The notes: generated by a model from the letters alone, not told the origin. A stretch of DNA of 64,000 nt from Streptococcus oralis (GCF_002386345.1 NZ_CP023507.1:62001-126000), one strand, 5' to 3'. Numbered from the stretch's first letter, positions 8,915 through 18,700 are shown. Translations and numbers: made by a program.

Positions 8915-9783
8915 GAATTGCAGATTACAGCGTGACCAAGGCAGTGCTGGAGCGTCACGGCTTTACCTTTAAAAAGTCCTTCGGGCAAAATTTCTTGACG
9001 GATACCAATATCCTTCAAAAAATCGTGGATACGGCTGAAATTGATGACCAGGTTAATGTTATCGAAATCGGGCCAGGTATTGGTGCTTTGACGGAGTTTT
9101 TGGCTGAGCGTGCGGCTCAAGTCATGGCCTTTGAGATTGACCACCGTTTAGTACCAATCCTAGCAGATACTTTACGTGATTTTGACAATGTTACTGTAGT
9201 CAATGAGGACATTCTTAAGGTCGATTTGGCGCAACATATCCAGAATTTCAAAAATCCTGAATTGCCGATTAAAGTAGTAGCCAACTTGCCTTACTACATT
9301 ACGACGCCTATTCTCATGCACTTGATCGAGAGTGGCATTCCTTTTAGCGAGTTTGTCGTCATGATGCAAAAAGAAGTGGCGGACCGTATCTCCGCACAGC
9401 CAAATACTAAGGCTTACGGTAGTTTGTCGATTGCGGTGCAATATTATATGACTGCTAAGGTTGCCTTCATCGTGCCTCGTACGGTCTTTGTGCCAGCCCC
9501 AAACGTGGACTCAGCCATTTTAAAAATGGTGCGCCGTCCAGGGCCTGCTGTAGCAGTAAAAGATGAGAACTTCTTCTTTAAGGTTTCCAAGGCTAGCTTC
9601 ACTCATCGTCGCAAGACCTTATGGAATAACTTAACAGGCTACTTTGGAAAGACTGAGGAAGTCAAGGATAAGCTGACCAAGGCTTTGGATCAGGCAGGTT
9701 TGTCACCAAGTGTGCGTGGGGAAGCACTTAGCTTGGAAGAGTTTGCCGGTCTAGCTGATGCGCTTAAAGGGCAAGGACTCTAA
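8911..9783 (+). CDS. rsmA: 16S rRNA dimethyladenosine transferase
   Basis: 290-aa KsgA/RsmA methyltransferase that dimethylates two adjacent adenines near the 3' end of 16S rRNA. SAM-binding motif I ([13 protein letters not shown], about 50-62) and the catalytic NLPYYIT motif are intact. The start overlaps the preceding frame by 4 nt and the next gene begins 1 nt after the stop, placing it firmly in the operon. Confidence 0.95.
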   Translation: MRIADYSVTKAVLERHGFTFKKSFGQNFLTDTNILQKIVDTAEIDDQVNVIEIGPGIGALTEFLAERAAQVMAFEIDHRLVPILADTLRDFDNVTVVNEDILKVDLAQHIQNFKNPELPIKVVANLPYYITTPILMHLIESGIPFSEFVVMMQKEVADRISAQPNTKAYGSLSIAVQYYMTAKVAFIVPRTVFVPAPNVDSAILKMVRRPGPAVAVKDENFFFKVSKASFTHRRKTLWNNLTGYFGKTEEVKDKLTKALDQAGLSPSVRGEALSLEEFAGLADALKGQGL

Positions 9784-9784
9784 G

Positions 9785-10663
9785 ATGCAGGGACAAATCA
9801 TTAAAGCCTTGGCGGGCTTCTATTATGTGGAGAGTGATGGCCAAGTCTATCAGACACGTGCGCGCGGGAATTTTCGTAAAAAAGGCCACACGCCCTATGT
9901 TGGGGATTGGGTAGACTTTTCTGCCGAGGAAAATTCTGAAGGTTATATCCTTAAGATTCATGAACGGAAAAACAGTCTGGTCCGTCCGCCTATTGTCAAT
10001 ATTGACCAAGCCGTGGTGATCATGTCCGTCAAGGAACCTGATTTTAATAGCAATTTGCTGGATCGGTTCTTGGTTCTTCTGGAACACAAGGGCATCCATC
10101 CTATCGTCTATATTTCCAAAATGGACTTGCTGGAGGATAGGGGAGAACTGGATTTTTACGAGCAGACCTATCGTACTATTGGTTATGACTTTGTGACCAG
10201 TAAGGAAGAGCTCTTACCTCTGTTGACAGGGAAAGTGACGGTCTTTATGGGGCAGACTGGTGTTGGAAAATCAACCCTCCTCAATAAAATCGCACCGGAC
10301 CTCAATCTTGAAACAGGAGAAATCTCAGACAGTCTGGGTCGTGGTCGTCACACCACTCGAGCGGTTAGTTTTTACAACCTCAATGGGGGTAAAATCGCGG
10401 ACACACCAGGATTTTCATCACTGGATTATGAAGTGTCAACGGCTGAAGACCTCAATCAGGCCTTTCCAGAGATTGCTAGTGTCAGTCGAGACTGTAAATT
10501 CCGTAGCTGTACCCATACCCATGAGCCGTCTTGTGCGGTCAAACCAGCTGTCGAAGAGGGTATCATTGCAAGCTTCCGTTTTGACAACTACCTGCAATTT
10601 CTCAGTGAAATTGAAAATCGCAGAGAAACCTATAAAAAAGTCAGCAAAAAAATACCAAAATAA
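9785..10663 (+). CDS. rsgA: Ribosome small-subunit biogenesis GTPase RsgA
   Basis: 292-aa circularly permuted GTPase acting late in 30S assembly. An OB-fold N-domain comes first, then G4 (ISKMD), G1 ([12 protein letters not shown]), G3 (DTPGFSS) in permuted order, and a C-terminal zinc knuckle [17 protein letters not shown] 9785 was chosen because it gives the family's usual N-terminus and length; an upstream in-frame ATG would add nine unrelated residues inside ksgA. It sits 1 nt after ksgA. Confidence 0.95.
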   Translation: MQGQIIKALAGFYYVESDGQVYQTRARGNFRKKGHTPYVGDWVDFSAEENSEGYILKIHERKNSLVRPPIVNIDQAVVIMSVKEPDFNSNLLDRFLVLLEHKGIHPIVYISKMDLLEDRGELDFYEQTYRTIGYDFVTSKEELLPLLTGKVTVFMGQTGVGKSTLLNKIAPDLNLETGEISDSLGRGRHTTRAVSFYNLNGGKIADTPGFSSLDYEVSTAEDLNQAFPEIASVSRDCKFRSCTHTHEPSCAVKPAVEEGIIASFRFDNYLQFLSEIENRRETYKKVSKKIPK

Positions 10664-10673
10664 GGAGAAACCT

Positions 10674-11330
10674 ATGTCTCAATACAAGATTGCTCCGTCA
10701 ATTCTGGCAGCAGATTATGCCAACTTTGAACGTGAAATTAAACGCCTTGAAGCAACTGGGGCAGAATACGCCCATATCGATATCATGGATGGTCACTTTG
10801 TACCTCAGATCAGCTTTGGTGCAGGTGTGGTAGAGGCTCTTCGTCCTCATAGCAAGATGGTCTTTGACTGCCACTTGATGGTAGCTAATCCAGAGCATCA
10901 TCTAGAAGACTTTGCGCGTGCAGGTGCAGATATCATCAGCATTCATGTTGAAGCAACACCTCATATCCATGGTGCTCTTCAAAAGATTCGCTCTCTTGGT
11001 GTCAAACCTTCGGTTGTTATCAATCCTGGTACGCCTGTCGAGGCGATTAAGCACGTCCTTCATCTAGTTGATCAAGTCTTGGTCATGACGGTTAATCCTG
11101 GCTTTGGTGGTCAAGCTTTTCTGCCTGAAACCATGGACAAGGTTCGTGAGTTGGTTGCCCTTCGTCAGGAAAAAGGTTTGAACTTTGAAATTGAAGTCGA
11201 TGGCGGTATTGCTGACCAGACCATTGCTCAAGCCAAAGAAGCTGGTGCTACAGTCTTTGTAGCAGGGTCCTATGTCTTTAAGGGAGATGTCAATGAACGA
11301 GTGCAAACTCTCAGAAAACAACTGGACTAG
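10674..11330 (+). CDS. rpe: Ribulose-phosphate 3-epimerase
   Basis: 218-aa TIM-barrel enzyme interconverting ribulose-5-P and xylulose-5-P in the pentose phosphate pathway. Motifs: APSILAADYANF at the N-terminus, HIDIMDGHFVP, VNPGFGGQ and EVDGG near the C-terminus. The start is fixed by TAAGGAG seven bases upstream; the much longer open frame running upstream is out of frame with rsgA and not real. It overlaps thiN by 38 nt. Confidence 0.95.
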   Translation: MSQYKIAPSILAADYANFEREIKRLEATGAEYAHIDIMDGHFVPQISFGAGVVEALRPHSKMVFDCHLMVANPEHHLEDFARAGADIISIHVEATPHIHGALQKIRSLGVKPSVVINPGTPVEAIKHVLHLVDQVLVMTVNPGFGGQAFLPETMDKVRELVALRQEKGLNFEIEVDGGIADQTIAQAKEAGATVFVAGSYVFKGDVNERVQTLRKQLD

Positions 11331-11955
11331 GGTTGCCGTTTTTGCAGGCGGAGACCGTGGTCATTATCGGACGGATTTTGATTGCTTTGTCGGTGTGGAT
11401 CGAGGCTCACTCTGGGTCTTGGAAGAAGATCTGCCTCTCACTCTAGCAGTTGGGGATTTTGATTCGGTAACCGCAGACGAACGTCAGTTGATTCAAAAAT
11501 GTGCCCAACATTTTGTTCAAGCCCAGCCAGAAAAGGATGATACGGATCTGGAATTGGCTCTTTTAACCATCTTTGAGCAAAATCCCCAGGCTCAGGTCAC
11601 TATTTTCGGTGCTCTTGGTGGTCGGATCGACCACATGCTGGCCAATGTCTTTCTGCCTAGCAATCCCAAGTTGGCACCCTATATGCGCCAGATAGCGATT
11701 GAGGATGGGCAAAACTTGATTGCCTATTGTCCAGAAGGGACCAGTCAGCTAGAGCCCCGTTCGGACTATGACTATCTTGCTTTTATGCCAGTTCGGGATA
11801 GCCAGCTGACTATTCTTGGTGCCAAGTACGAATTGACTGAGGAAAATTTTTTCTTTAAAAAAGTGTACGCTTCTAACGAATATATAGATAGGGAAGTTGC
11901 GGTAACTTGCCCAGATGGCTATGTCGTCGTGTTGCATAGCAAGGACAGGAGGTAG
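11293..11955 (+). CDS. thiN: Thiamine pyrophosphokinase
   Basis: About 220 aa. Transfers pyrophosphate from ATP to thiamine. Motifs GDFDSV, KDDTDLELAL and GALGGRIDHMLAN are the family's metal and thiamine sites. The start is uncertain: ATG 11293 has AGGGAG 7 nt upstream but lies inside the end of rpe; homologues begin close to the VAVFAGGD strand about 12 residues later, where no ATG is present. Part of the rsgA-rpe-thiN-rmuC run. Confidence 0.85.
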   Translation: MNECKLSENNWTRVAVFAGGDRGHYRTDFDCFVGVDRGSLWVLEEDLPLTLAVGDFDSVTADERQLIQKCAQHFVQAQPEKDDTDLELALLTIFEQNPQAQVTIFGALGGRIDHMLANVFLPSNPKLAPYMRQIAIEDGQNLIAYCPEGTSQLEPRSDYDYLAFMPVRDSQLTILGAKYELTEENFFFKKVYASNEYIDREVAVTCPDGYVVVLHSKDRR

Positions 11956-11956
11956 G

Positions 11957-13213
11957 ATGGAGACTGTATTATTACTATTATTAATTGCCAACCTAGCTGG
12001 ACTCTTTCTGATTTGGCAAAGGCAGGATAAGCAAGATAAGTACCTAGCAAAGAGCTTGGAGGATCAAGCAGACAATCTTTCAGATCAACTGGATTATCGT
12101 TTTGAACAAGCCAGACAAGCCAGTCAGCTGGATCAAAAAGATTTGGAAGTGGTTGTCAGCGACCGTTTGCAAGAAGTGCGAATGGAGTTGCACCAAGGCC
12201 TGACGCAAGTCCGTCAAGAAATGACAGATAATCTCCTCCAAACCAGAGACAAGACCGACCAACGTCTCCAAGCTTTGCAGGAATCAAATGAGCAACGTTT
12301 GGAACAAATGCGTCAAACTGTCGAGGAAAAGTTGGAAAAGACCTTGCAAACGCGTTTGCAGGCTTCCTTCGAGACAGTTTCCAAGCAACTGGAGTCTGTC
12401 AATCGTGGTCTTGGAGAGATGCAGACAGTTGCCCGTGATGTTGGTGCACTTAATAAGGTTCTCTCTGGAACCAAGACGCGAGGGATTCTAGGAGAATTGC
12501 AACTGGGGCAAATCATCGAAGACATCATGACACCAGCCCAGTACGAACGAGAATATGCAACGGTTGAAAACTCTAGCGAGCGAGTAGAGTACGCCATCAA
12601 GTTACCTGGCCAAGGCGACCAGGAATATGTCTATTTGCCGATTGACTCCAAGTTTCCACTGGCAGATTATTACCGCTTAGAAGAAGCCTATGAAGCAGGT
12701 GATAAGGACGAGATTGAACGCTGTCGTAAATCTCTCCTAGCAAGTGTTAAGCGTTTCGCCAAGGATATCAAGAGCAAGTATATAGCGCCGCCTCGGACGA
12801 CCAATTTTGGAGTCTTGTTTGTTCCAACAGAAGGACTTTACTCAGAAATCGTCCGCAATCCTGTCTTCTTTGATGATTTGAGACGGGAAGAGCAGATTAT
12901 CGTTGCAGGACCAAGTACCCTATCAGCCCTGCTCAACTCCCTATCGGTTGGCTTCAAAACTCTCAATATCCAAAAGAGTGCCGACCATATCAGCAAGACT
13001 CTTGCCAGCGTCAAGACCGAGTTTGGCAAGTTTGGTGGCATTCTGGTCAAAGCACAAAAGCATCTCCAACATGCCTCTGGCAATATTGATGAATTATTAA
13101 ACCGTCGTACCACAGCTATCGAGCGGACGCTCCGTCACATTGAGTTATCAGAAGATGAGCCTGCGCTTGATCTACTCCATTTCCAAGAAAATGAGGAAGA
13201 ATATGAAGATTAG
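11957..13213 (+). CDS. rmuC: DNA recombination protein RmuC
   Basis: 418-aa RmuC-family protein. An N-terminal membrane helix (about 3-20) is followed by a long Gln/Arg/Glu-rich coiled coil (about 25-150) and the conserved nuclease-like core (TRGILGELQLGQIIED, then LPIDSKFPLADY and FVPTEGLYSEI). RmuC is thought to limit inversions and process DNA ends, though its reaction is not settled. ATG 11957 follows a clear AGGAGGT and immediately follows thiN. It overlaps yhaM by 11 nt. Confidence 0.9.
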   Translation: METVLLLLLIANLAGLFLIWQRQDKQDKYLAKSLEDQADNLSDQLDYRFEQARQASQLDQKDLEVVVSDRLQEVRMELHQGLTQVRQEMTDNLLQTRDKTDQRLQALQESNEQRLEQMRQTVEEKLEKTLQTRLQASFETVSKQLESVNRGLGEMQTVARDVGALNKVLSGTKTRGILGELQLGQIIEDIMTPAQYEREYATVENSSERVEYAIKLPGQGDQEYVYLPIDSKFPLADYYRLEEAYEAGDKDEIERCRKSLLASVKRFAKDIKSKYIAPPRTTNFGVLFVPTEGLYSEIVRNPVFFDDLRREEQIIVAGPSTLSALLNSLSVGFKTLNIQKSADHISKTLASVKTEFGKFGGILVKAQKHLQHASGNIDELLNRRTTAIERTLRHIELSEDEPALDLLHFQENEEEYED

Positions 13214-14144
13214 TCACATGAAAAAAGATGAGCTGTTTGAAGGCTTTTACCTGATCAAGTCAGCTGACCTGAGACAGACGCGTGCTGGGAAAAACTACTT
13301 AGCCTTTACCTTCCAAGACGATAGCGGCGAGATTGAAGGGAAGCTCTGGGATGCCCAACCTCATAACGTTGAGGCCTTTACCGCAGGGAAAGTCGTCCAC
13401 ATGCAGGGACGTCGAGAAGTTTATAATAATACACCTCAAGTCAATCAAATCACTCTCCGCTTGCCTCAGCCTGGGGAACCCAATGATCCAGCTGATTTCA
13501 AGGTCAAGTCGCCGGTTGATGTCAAGGAAATTCGTGACTACATGTCGCAAATGATTTTCAAGATTGAAAATCCTGTCTGGCAGCGTATCGTTCGTAGTCT
13601 CTACACCAAGTATGATAAGGAATTCTACTCCTATCCGGCTGCCAAGACCAACCACCATGCCTTTGAAACGGGTTTGGCTTTTCACACGGCAACCATGGTG
13701 CGTTTGGCAGATGCCATTAGCGATATCTATCCTCAGCTCAACAAGAGCCTGCTCTATGCTGGGATTATGCTACACGACTTGGCCAAGGTTATTGAGTTGA
13801 CGGGACCAGACCAGACGGAGTACACAGTTCGAGGCAATCTCCTTGGGCATATCGCTCTCATCGATAGTGAAATTACCAAGACAGTCATGGAACTAGGTAT
13901 CGATGATACTAGAGAAGAAGTGGTGCTACTGCGCCATGTCATCCTCAGTCACCATGGCTTGCTGGAGTATGGAAGTCCAGTCCGTCCACGTATCATGGAG
14001 GCAGAGATTATCCATATGATTGACAATCTAGATGCCAGCATGATGATGATGTCAACAGCTCTAGCTTTGGTGGATAAAGGAGAGATGACCAACAAAATCT
14101 TCGCCATGGACAATCGTTCCTTCTATAAACCAGATTTAGATTAA
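13203..14144 (+). CDS. yhaM: 3'-5' exoribonuclease YhaM family
   Basis: 313 aa. An OB-fold nucleic-acid-binding N-domain (about 20-100) is followed by an HD-domain nuclease core with NHHAFETGLAFHTATMVRLA and the metal motif MLHDLAK. In Gram-positives this enzyme (also called CMP-binding factor) trims RNA 3' ends. It overlaps rmuC by 11 nt, so translation is coupled; ATG 13218 in frame is an alternative start. A terminator follows. Confidence 0.88.
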   Translation: MKISHMKKDELFEGFYLIKSADLRQTRAGKNYLAFTFQDDSGEIEGKLWDAQPHNVEAFTAGKVVHMQGRREVYNNTPQVNQITLRLPQPGEPNDPADFKVKSPVDVKEIRDYMSQMIFKIENPVWQRIVRSLYTKYDKEFYSYPAAKTNHHAFETGLAFHTATMVRLADAISDIYPQLNKSLLYAGIMLHDLAKVIELTGPDQTEYTVRGNLLGHIALIDSEITKTVMELGIDDTREEVVLLRHVILSHHGLLEYGSPVRPRIMEAEIIHMIDNLDASMMMMSTALALVDKGEMTNKIFAMDNRSFYKPDLD

Positions 14145-14153
14145 TAATTTAAG

Positions 14154-14192
14154 AAAAACGAGCATTTTTTACGCAATAATGTTCGTTTTTTT
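14154..14192 (+). terminator. Terminator ending the tatD-yhaM operon
   Basis: AACGAGCATT / AATGTTCGTT stem followed by seven T residues, 10 nt after the yhaM stop. Confidence 0.75.
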
Positions 14193-14204
14193 ATGTGAAT
14201 GTGG

Positions 14205-14210
14205 TATAAT
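14205..14210 (+). promoter_or_regulatory. Extended -10 of purR
   Basis: TGG-TATAAT 39 nt upstream of the purR ATG. No clear PurBox was identified by eye. Confidence 0.55.
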
Positions 14211-14248
14211 GGATAAAATATCAAAATTAAATGGAATGGTAAATAAAA

Positions 14249-15076
14249 ATGAAATTAAGAAGAAGTGATCGGATGGTTGTCATTTCCAACTATTTGATTA
14301 ATAATCCATACAAACTAACAAGTCTCAATACCTTTGCAGAAAAGTACGAATCTGCTAAATCATCGATTTCAGAGGACATCGTGATTATCAAGCGTGCCTT
14401 TGAGGAAATCGAAATCGGCCATATTCAGACTGTGACTGGAGCAGGTGGTGGCGTTATCTTTACACCATCAATTTCTAGTCATGAAGCCAAAGAAATGATC
14501 GCAGACTTGCGTGACAAACTTTCAGAAAGCGACCGTATCTTGCCAGGTGGCTACATTTACCTGTCTGATTTGCTTAGTACGCCTGCCATTTTGAAAAATA
14601 TTGGGCGTATCATTGCCAAGAGCTTTATGGACCAAAAAATCGATGCCGTTATGACAGTAGCAACTAAAGGGGTTCCACTCGCAAATGCAGTTGCCAATGT
14701 CCTCAACGTTCCATTTGTCATTGTGCGTCGTGACTTGAAAATTACCGAAGGTTCAACGGTCAGCGTCAACTATGTTTCAGGTTCCAGTGGTGACCGCATT
14801 GAGAAAATGTTCCTTTCAAAACGCAGTCTCAAGGCAGGCAGTCGTGTCTTGATTGTGGATGACTTCTTGAAAGGCGGCGGAACTGTCAACGGGATGATTA
14901 GTCTCTTGCGTGAATTCGATTCTGAACTAGCTGGTGTCGCAGTCTTTGCAGACAATGCCCAAGAAGAACGTGAAAAGCAGTTTGATTACAAGTCACTCTT
15001 GAAAGTAACTAATATTGATGTTAAGAACCAATCCATCGATGTCGAGATTGGAAATATCTTTGACGAAGACAAATAA
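14249..15076 (+). CDS. purR: Purine operon regulator PurR
   Basis: 275-aa PurR of the Bacillus/streptococcal type. An N-terminal winged helix (about 1-75) is followed by a type I phosphoribosyltransferase-like domain whose PRPP loop is visible as VLIVDDFLKGGGT (about 200-212). PRPP binding to this domain signals purine demand. Its own extended -10 promoter and flanking terminators make it a single-gene unit. In streptococci PurR can act as repressor or activator of purine genes; which applies here cannot be read. Confidence 0.92.
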   Translation: MKLRRSDRMVVISNYLINNPYKLTSLNTFAEKYESAKSSISEDIVIIKRAFEEIEIGHIQTVTGAGGGVIFTPSISSHEAKEMIADLRDKLSESDRILPGGYIYLSDLLSTPAILKNIGRIIAKSFMDQKIDAVMTVATKGVPLANAVANVLNVPFVIVRRDLKITEGSTVSVNYVSGSSGDRIEKMFLSKRSLKAGSRVLIVDDFLKGGGTVNGMISLLREFDSELAGVAVFADNAQEEREKQFDYKSLLKVTNIDVKNQSIDVEIGNIFDEDK

Positions 15077-15089
15077 GAGATAGAACTAA

Positions 15090-15118
15090 AGGTTGGAACG
15101 CTTGTCCCAGCCTTTCTT
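15090..15118 (+). terminator. purR terminator
   Basis: AAGGTTGG / CCAGCCTT stem with G-T pairs, followed by a T-rich tract. Confidence 0.6.
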
Positions 15119-15142
15119 TGCAAACAGAATAGAAGGATGCTT

Positions 15143-16399
15143 ATGAAAACACCATTTATCAGCCGTGAAGATTTAGAAACAATTGTTGCAGAGTTCCCGA
15201 CTCCCTTTCACTTATATGACGAGAAGGGGATTCGTGAAAAAGCAAGAGCCGTCAACAAGGCCTTTTCCTGGAACAAGGGCTTTAAGGAATATTTTGCAGT
15301 CAAGGCCACTCCAACCCCAGCCATCTTGAAAATCCTCCAAGAGGAAGGGTGCGGTGTGGACTGCTCTAGTTATGTAGAGCTCTTGATGAGCCATAAACTG
15401 GATTTCCCCGGTTCTGAGATCATGTTCTCTTCTAACAACGCGCCTGACAAGGAATATGCCTATGCGCGTGAGTTAGGTGCGACCATTAACTTGGATGCTT
15501 TTGAAGACATTGAACATCTAGAGCGAGCGGCAGGCATTCCAGAAATTATCTCTTGTCGTTACAATCCTGGAGGTGTTTTTGAACTGGGTACCGACATTAT
15601 GGACAATCCAGGAGAAGCCAAGTTTGGGATGACCAAGGACCAGCTTTTTGAAGCCTTTGCGATTTTGAAGGAAAAAGGAGCCAAGACTTTTGGGATTCAC
15701 TCTTTCCTAGCATCCAATACTGTCACCCATCTCTACTACCCAGAGTTGGCTCGTCAGCTTTTTGAATTGGCTGTTGAAATCAAGGAAAAGTTGGGCATTT
15801 CACTAGACTTTATCAATCTTTCCGGCGGTATTGGTGTCAACTATCGCCCAGACCAGGAGCCAAATGATATCGCTGTGATTGGTGAAGGGGTGCGTAAGGT
15901 TTATGAGGAAGTCCTTACGCCAGCAGGTCTTGGTCAGGTTAAGATTTTCACCGAATTGGGCCGCTTTATGTTAGCCCCTCACGGAGCTCTCGTCACAAGA
16001 GTCACTCATAAGAAAAAAACCTATCGTACCTATCTGGGTGTGGATGCATCAGCAGTCAACCTCATGCGCCCAGCCATGTATGGAGCCTACCACCATATCA
16101 CCAATCTGACTCATACAGATGGACCAGTGGAGGTGGTAGATGTGGTTGGTTCACTCTGTGAAAACAATGATAAATTTGCAGTGAATCGCGAACTACCTCA
16201 TACAGAAATCGGTGATTTGCTAGTGATTCATGATACAGGTGCACATGGATTCTCCATGGGTTACCAGTACAATGCTAAACTACGATCGGCAGAAATCCTC
16301 TATACCGAAGAAGGCAAAGCCCGTCAAATCCGCCGTGCAGAGCGTCCTGAGGACTATTTCGCAACCTTGTATGGTTTTGATTTTGAATCGGATCAGTAA
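15143..16399 (+). CDS. lysA: Diaminopimelate decarboxylase
   Basis: 418-aa PLP enzyme of the alanine-racemase-fold decarboxylases, converting meso-diaminopimelate to lysine, which is also needed for peptidoglycan cross-bridges. PLP-lysine region YFAVKATPTP (about 47-56), phosphate-binding FINLSGGIGVNY, and the ELGRFMLAPHG and CENND segments are present. I chose ATG 15143 because GAAGG lies 6 nt before it; the ATG six bases earlier abuts the ribosome site. No other lys genes are nearby. Confidence 0.93.
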   Translation: MKTPFISREDLETIVAEFPTPFHLYDEKGIREKARAVNKAFSWNKGFKEYFAVKATPTPAILKILQEEGCGVDCSSYVELLMSHKLDFPGSEIMFSSNNAPDKEYAYARELGATINLDAFEDIEHLERAAGIPEIISCRYNPGGVFELGTDIMDNPGEAKFGMTKDQLFEAFAILKEKGAKTFGIHSFLASNTVTHLYYPELARQLFELAVEIKEKLGISLDFINLSGGIGVNYRPDQEPNDIAVIGEGVRKVYEEVLTPAGLGQVKIFTELGRFMLAPHGALVTRVTHKKKTYRTYLGVDASAVNLMRPAMYGAYHHITNLTHTDGPVEVVDVVGSLCENNDKFAVNRELPHTEIGDLLVIHDTGAHGFSMGYQYNAKLRSAEILYTEEGKARQIRRAERPEDYFATLYGFDFESDQ

Positions 16400-16480
16400 A
16401 AGAAATTGAAAATGAAAGTGAAAAACAGATTGCTTTCTAAAAAATAGACAAAAAAACCTTGTTTTTCACCTTACTCGTGA

Positions 16481-16486
16481 TATAAT
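16481..16486 (+). promoter_or_regulatory. Extended -10 of pflA
   Basis: TGA-TATAAT 34 nt before the pflA ATG, with AAGGAAGGTGA as ribosome site. Confidence 0.55.
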
Positions 16487-16520
16487 AAAACTATAAAACG
16501 GTTTCAAGGAAGGTGACGAT

Positions 16521-17315
16521 ATGTCTGAAGAAACAATTGACTATGGACAAGTGACAGGAATGGTGCATTCGACAGAGAGTTTTGGGGCAGTAGATGGCCC
16601 TGGGATTCGGTTTATTGTCTTTTTGCAAGGTTGTCAGATGCGTTGCCAGTACTGCCATAACCCCGATACATGGGCTATGGAGACCAATAAATCACGAAGA
16701 CGGACAGTAGACGATGTTTTGTCAGAAGCCCTTCGCTACCGTGGATTCTGGGGAGACAAAGGAGGAATCACTGTTAGTGGAGGAGAAGCTCTCTTACAGA
16801 TTGATTTCCTAATTGCCCTCTTTACCAAGGCCAAGGAAAAAGGAATCCACTGTACCTTGGACACCTGTGCCCTTCCATTCCGTAACAAACCACGTTATCT
16901 CGAAAAGTTTAATAAACTCATGGCGGTGACAGACTTGGTTCTCCTGGATATCAAGGAAATCAACGAAGAACAGCATAAGATTGTCACAAGCCAAACCAAT
17001 AAAAACATCTTGGCCTGTGCCCAGTACCTATCAGATATCGGGAAGCCTGTTTGGATTCGCCACGTTCTCGTACCAGGATTGACAGACCGTGATGAAGATT
17101 TGATCGAACTTGGGAAGTTCGTAAAAACCCTCAAAAACGTTGACAAGTTTGAAATCCTACCTTATCATACGATGGGAGAATTCAAGTGGCGTGAACTTGG
17201 GATTCCTTATTCGCTTGAAGGGGTCAAACCTCCAACAGCAGACCGTGTCAAGAATGCCAAGGAATTGATGGATACAGAAAGTTACCAAGATTACATGAAA
17301 CGTGTTCATGGATAA
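16521..17315 (+). CDS. pflA: Pyruvate formate-lyase activating enzyme
   Basis: 264-aa radical-SAM enzyme that installs the glycyl radical on pyruvate formate-lyase in anaerobic mixed-acid metabolism. The iron-sulfur motif C-x3-C-x2-C is clear in GCQMRCQYCHNPDTW (about 34-48), followed by the GG(E) motif ITVSGGEALLQ. Length is typical. The pfl structural gene is not in this window, so activator and enzyme are encoded apart, as usual in streptococci. Confidence 0.93.
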   Translation: MSEETIDYGQVTGMVHSTESFGAVDGPGIRFIVFLQGCQMRCQYCHNPDTWAMETNKSRRRTVDDVLSEALRYRGFWGDKGGITVSGGEALLQIDFLIALFTKAKEKGIHCTLDTCALPFRNKPRYLEKFNKLMAVTDLVLLDIKEINEEQHKIVTSQTNKNILACAQYLSDIGKPVWIRHVLVPGLTDRDEDLIELGKFVKTLKNVDKFEILPYHTMGEFKWRELGIPYSLEGVKPPTADRVKNAKELMDTESYQDYMKRVHG

Positions 17316-17351
17316 AAAAGAAGCCTGATGGAGACATCGGGCTTTTGTGAT

Positions 17352-17391
17352 GCATAAAAAGCCTAGCCTTTCAGCTAAGCCTTTTTCTTAT
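17352..17391. terminator. Bidirectional terminator between pflA and yidC
   Basis: AAAAAGCCTAGC / GCTAAGCCTTTTT stem serving both converging genes. A second small hairpin (AAGCCTGATG / CATCGGGCTT) at about 17321-17345 serves pflA. Confidence 0.75.
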
Positions 17392-18326
17392 TTTCTAGAA
17401 TGTTGTTTACCAGCATTGCGTTTTTTATGTTTCTTATTGGTCATGATCGCAGTTGCTTGGTTTGGAGTGACATCTTTGCGTCCGCCTCCAGTTGAAAATG
17501 AACTTGCTTTTGGTGGATTTTTGGCAAATTCTTCACGAACTTTTTTGCGAAGTTTTGGACGAACAACATAGTTAACGATGAACTGTTGGAGAATCATCAT
17601 GAAACCACCGACAACCCAGTAAAGCGTCACACTTGCTGGTGCGAAGAAGGAGAAGACGACAATCATGAGTGGGCTCATGTAAATCATTTTCTTGAGCTGT
17701 TCTCTTTGCATCTCGTCTTCTACTCCATGAAGTGAGAGAAGTGACTGGAGATAGTAGAGGATACCAGCGAAGGCGACAAGGATCATACTTGGTGAACCAA
17801 GATTGATACCCAAGAAGGTAGAGCTAGCTACACCATCAGTGTACTGGGCTGCAAAGTAGATAGCAGAGAAGAAAGGCATTTGAATGAGGATAGGGAAACA
17901 TCCTACTCCACCGAACATGCTGATGCCGTGTTCTTTCTGAGCATCCCAGAGAGCTTGTTGAGCCTCTAGTTTTTCTTCCTGAGTTGTTGCCTCTTTGAGA
18001 CGTGTTTGATGTGGTTCAAGCACGTGTTTGAGGGCATTCATCTTCTCAGAGTGAAGTGTTGCCTTCCATGATTGGTAGATACCAAGTGGCAAGATAATCA
18101 AGCGCACGATAATGGTTACGATAATGATAGCCACACCAAAGCCTAGACCTTTATCAGTAGCGAAGTACTTGATGGCTTCAGCCATAGGTGCTCCGATGGT
18201 ATTCCAAATCAATCCTGTGGGTTGTCCTGTTGCTTTGTCTACTTGGACACAGCCTGACAAGACGAGTAGCATAGCCACTCCCATAGCAGAGAGGGCAAAA
18301 CGTTTAATAGATTTCAATGTTTTCAT
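17388..18326 (-). CDS. yidC: Membrane protein insertase YidC (YidC2 type, lipoprotein)
   Basis: 312-aa YidC/Oxa1 insertase that helps place proteins in the membrane with or without Sec. Lipobox LVLSGC (about 21-26) marks a lipoprotein signal. Five membrane segments and the conserved ...QMPFFSAIYFA region follow. The very basic C-terminal tail (KKHKKRNAGKQHSRK) is typical of the YidC2 paralogue that can contact ribosomes. It lies downstream of acyP on the same strand, separated by 68 nt. Confidence 0.92.
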   Translation of the reverse strand: MKTLKSIKRFALSAMGVAMLLVLSGCVQVDKATGQPTGLIWNTIGAPMAEAIKYFATDKGLGFGVAIIIVTIIVRLIILPLGIYQSWKATLHSEKMNALKHVLEPHQTRLKEATTQEEKLEAQQALWDAQKEHGISMFGGVGCFPILIQMPFFSAIYFAAQYTDGVASSTFLGINLGSPSMILVAFAGILYYLQSLLSLHGVEDEMQREQLKKMIYMSPLMIVVFSFFAPASVTLYWVVGGFMMILQQFIVNYVVRPKLRKKVREEFAKNPPKASSFSTGGGRKDVTPNQATAIMTNKKHKKRNAGKQHSRK

Positions 18327-18394
18327 TCCTTCTTTAAAAATTATACCTCTCTATTCTACTGTTTTTTTGTAAAATATACAATAGTTCTAGAGAC

Positions 18395-18673
18395 CTAATT
18401 TGCGACTTTGAAGTCCGAATAGGATGAAAAGTTGCTCATTTGTACATCTAGATAGGTAACTTTTGAAAAAGGTGTCGGACCTTTTCGGATTTCTTGGATA
18501 AATTTTGCCATAGTTGCAGAGGAGTCTGCCTGAGCAAGAATTTCCACTGTGCCATCATCGTTATTCCAGACACGACCAGTGATGCCACCGATTTCAAGAG
18601 CTAAAGTATAAACACCCCAGCGAAAACCAACACCCTGCACCCTGCCTTGGGCAATCATTCTAACCTTTTGCAT
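18395..18673 (-). CDS. acyP: Acylphosphatase
   Basis: 92 aa, the standard length. Hydrolyses acyl phosphates. Phosphate loop arginine in GRVQGVGFRWGVY (about 9-21) and catalytic asparagine in VWNNDDGTVEI. It lies upstream of yidC on the same strand. Its 5' region overlaps the divergent promoter of the SpoU methyltransferase, so the two are separated by only 33 nt. Confidence 0.93.
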   Translation of the reverse strand: MQKVRMIAQGRVQGVGFRWGVYTLALEIGGITGRVWNNDDGTVEILAQADSSATMAKFIQEIRKGPTPFSKVTYLDVQMSNFSSYSDFKVAN

Positions 18674-18691
18674 ACCAAACCCCTTTGATTG

Positions 18692-18700
18692 TGTTATAAT
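18692..18700 (+). promoter_or_regulatory. Extended -10 of the SpoU methyltransferase (possible leaderless mRNA)
   Basis: TGT-TATAAT ends 6 nt before the ATG at 18707, leaving no room for a ribosome-binding site; transcription would start at or next to the ATG. Confidence 0.6.

Noticed and set aside
9758-9784. Earlier in-frame ATG for rsgA
   Set aside because: It lies inside the end of ksgA, adds nine non-conserved residues and lacks a ribosome site.
10260-10673. Long open frame running into rpe from upstream
   Set aside because: It lies out of frame within rsgA; rpe has a good ribosome site and normal N-terminus at 10674.
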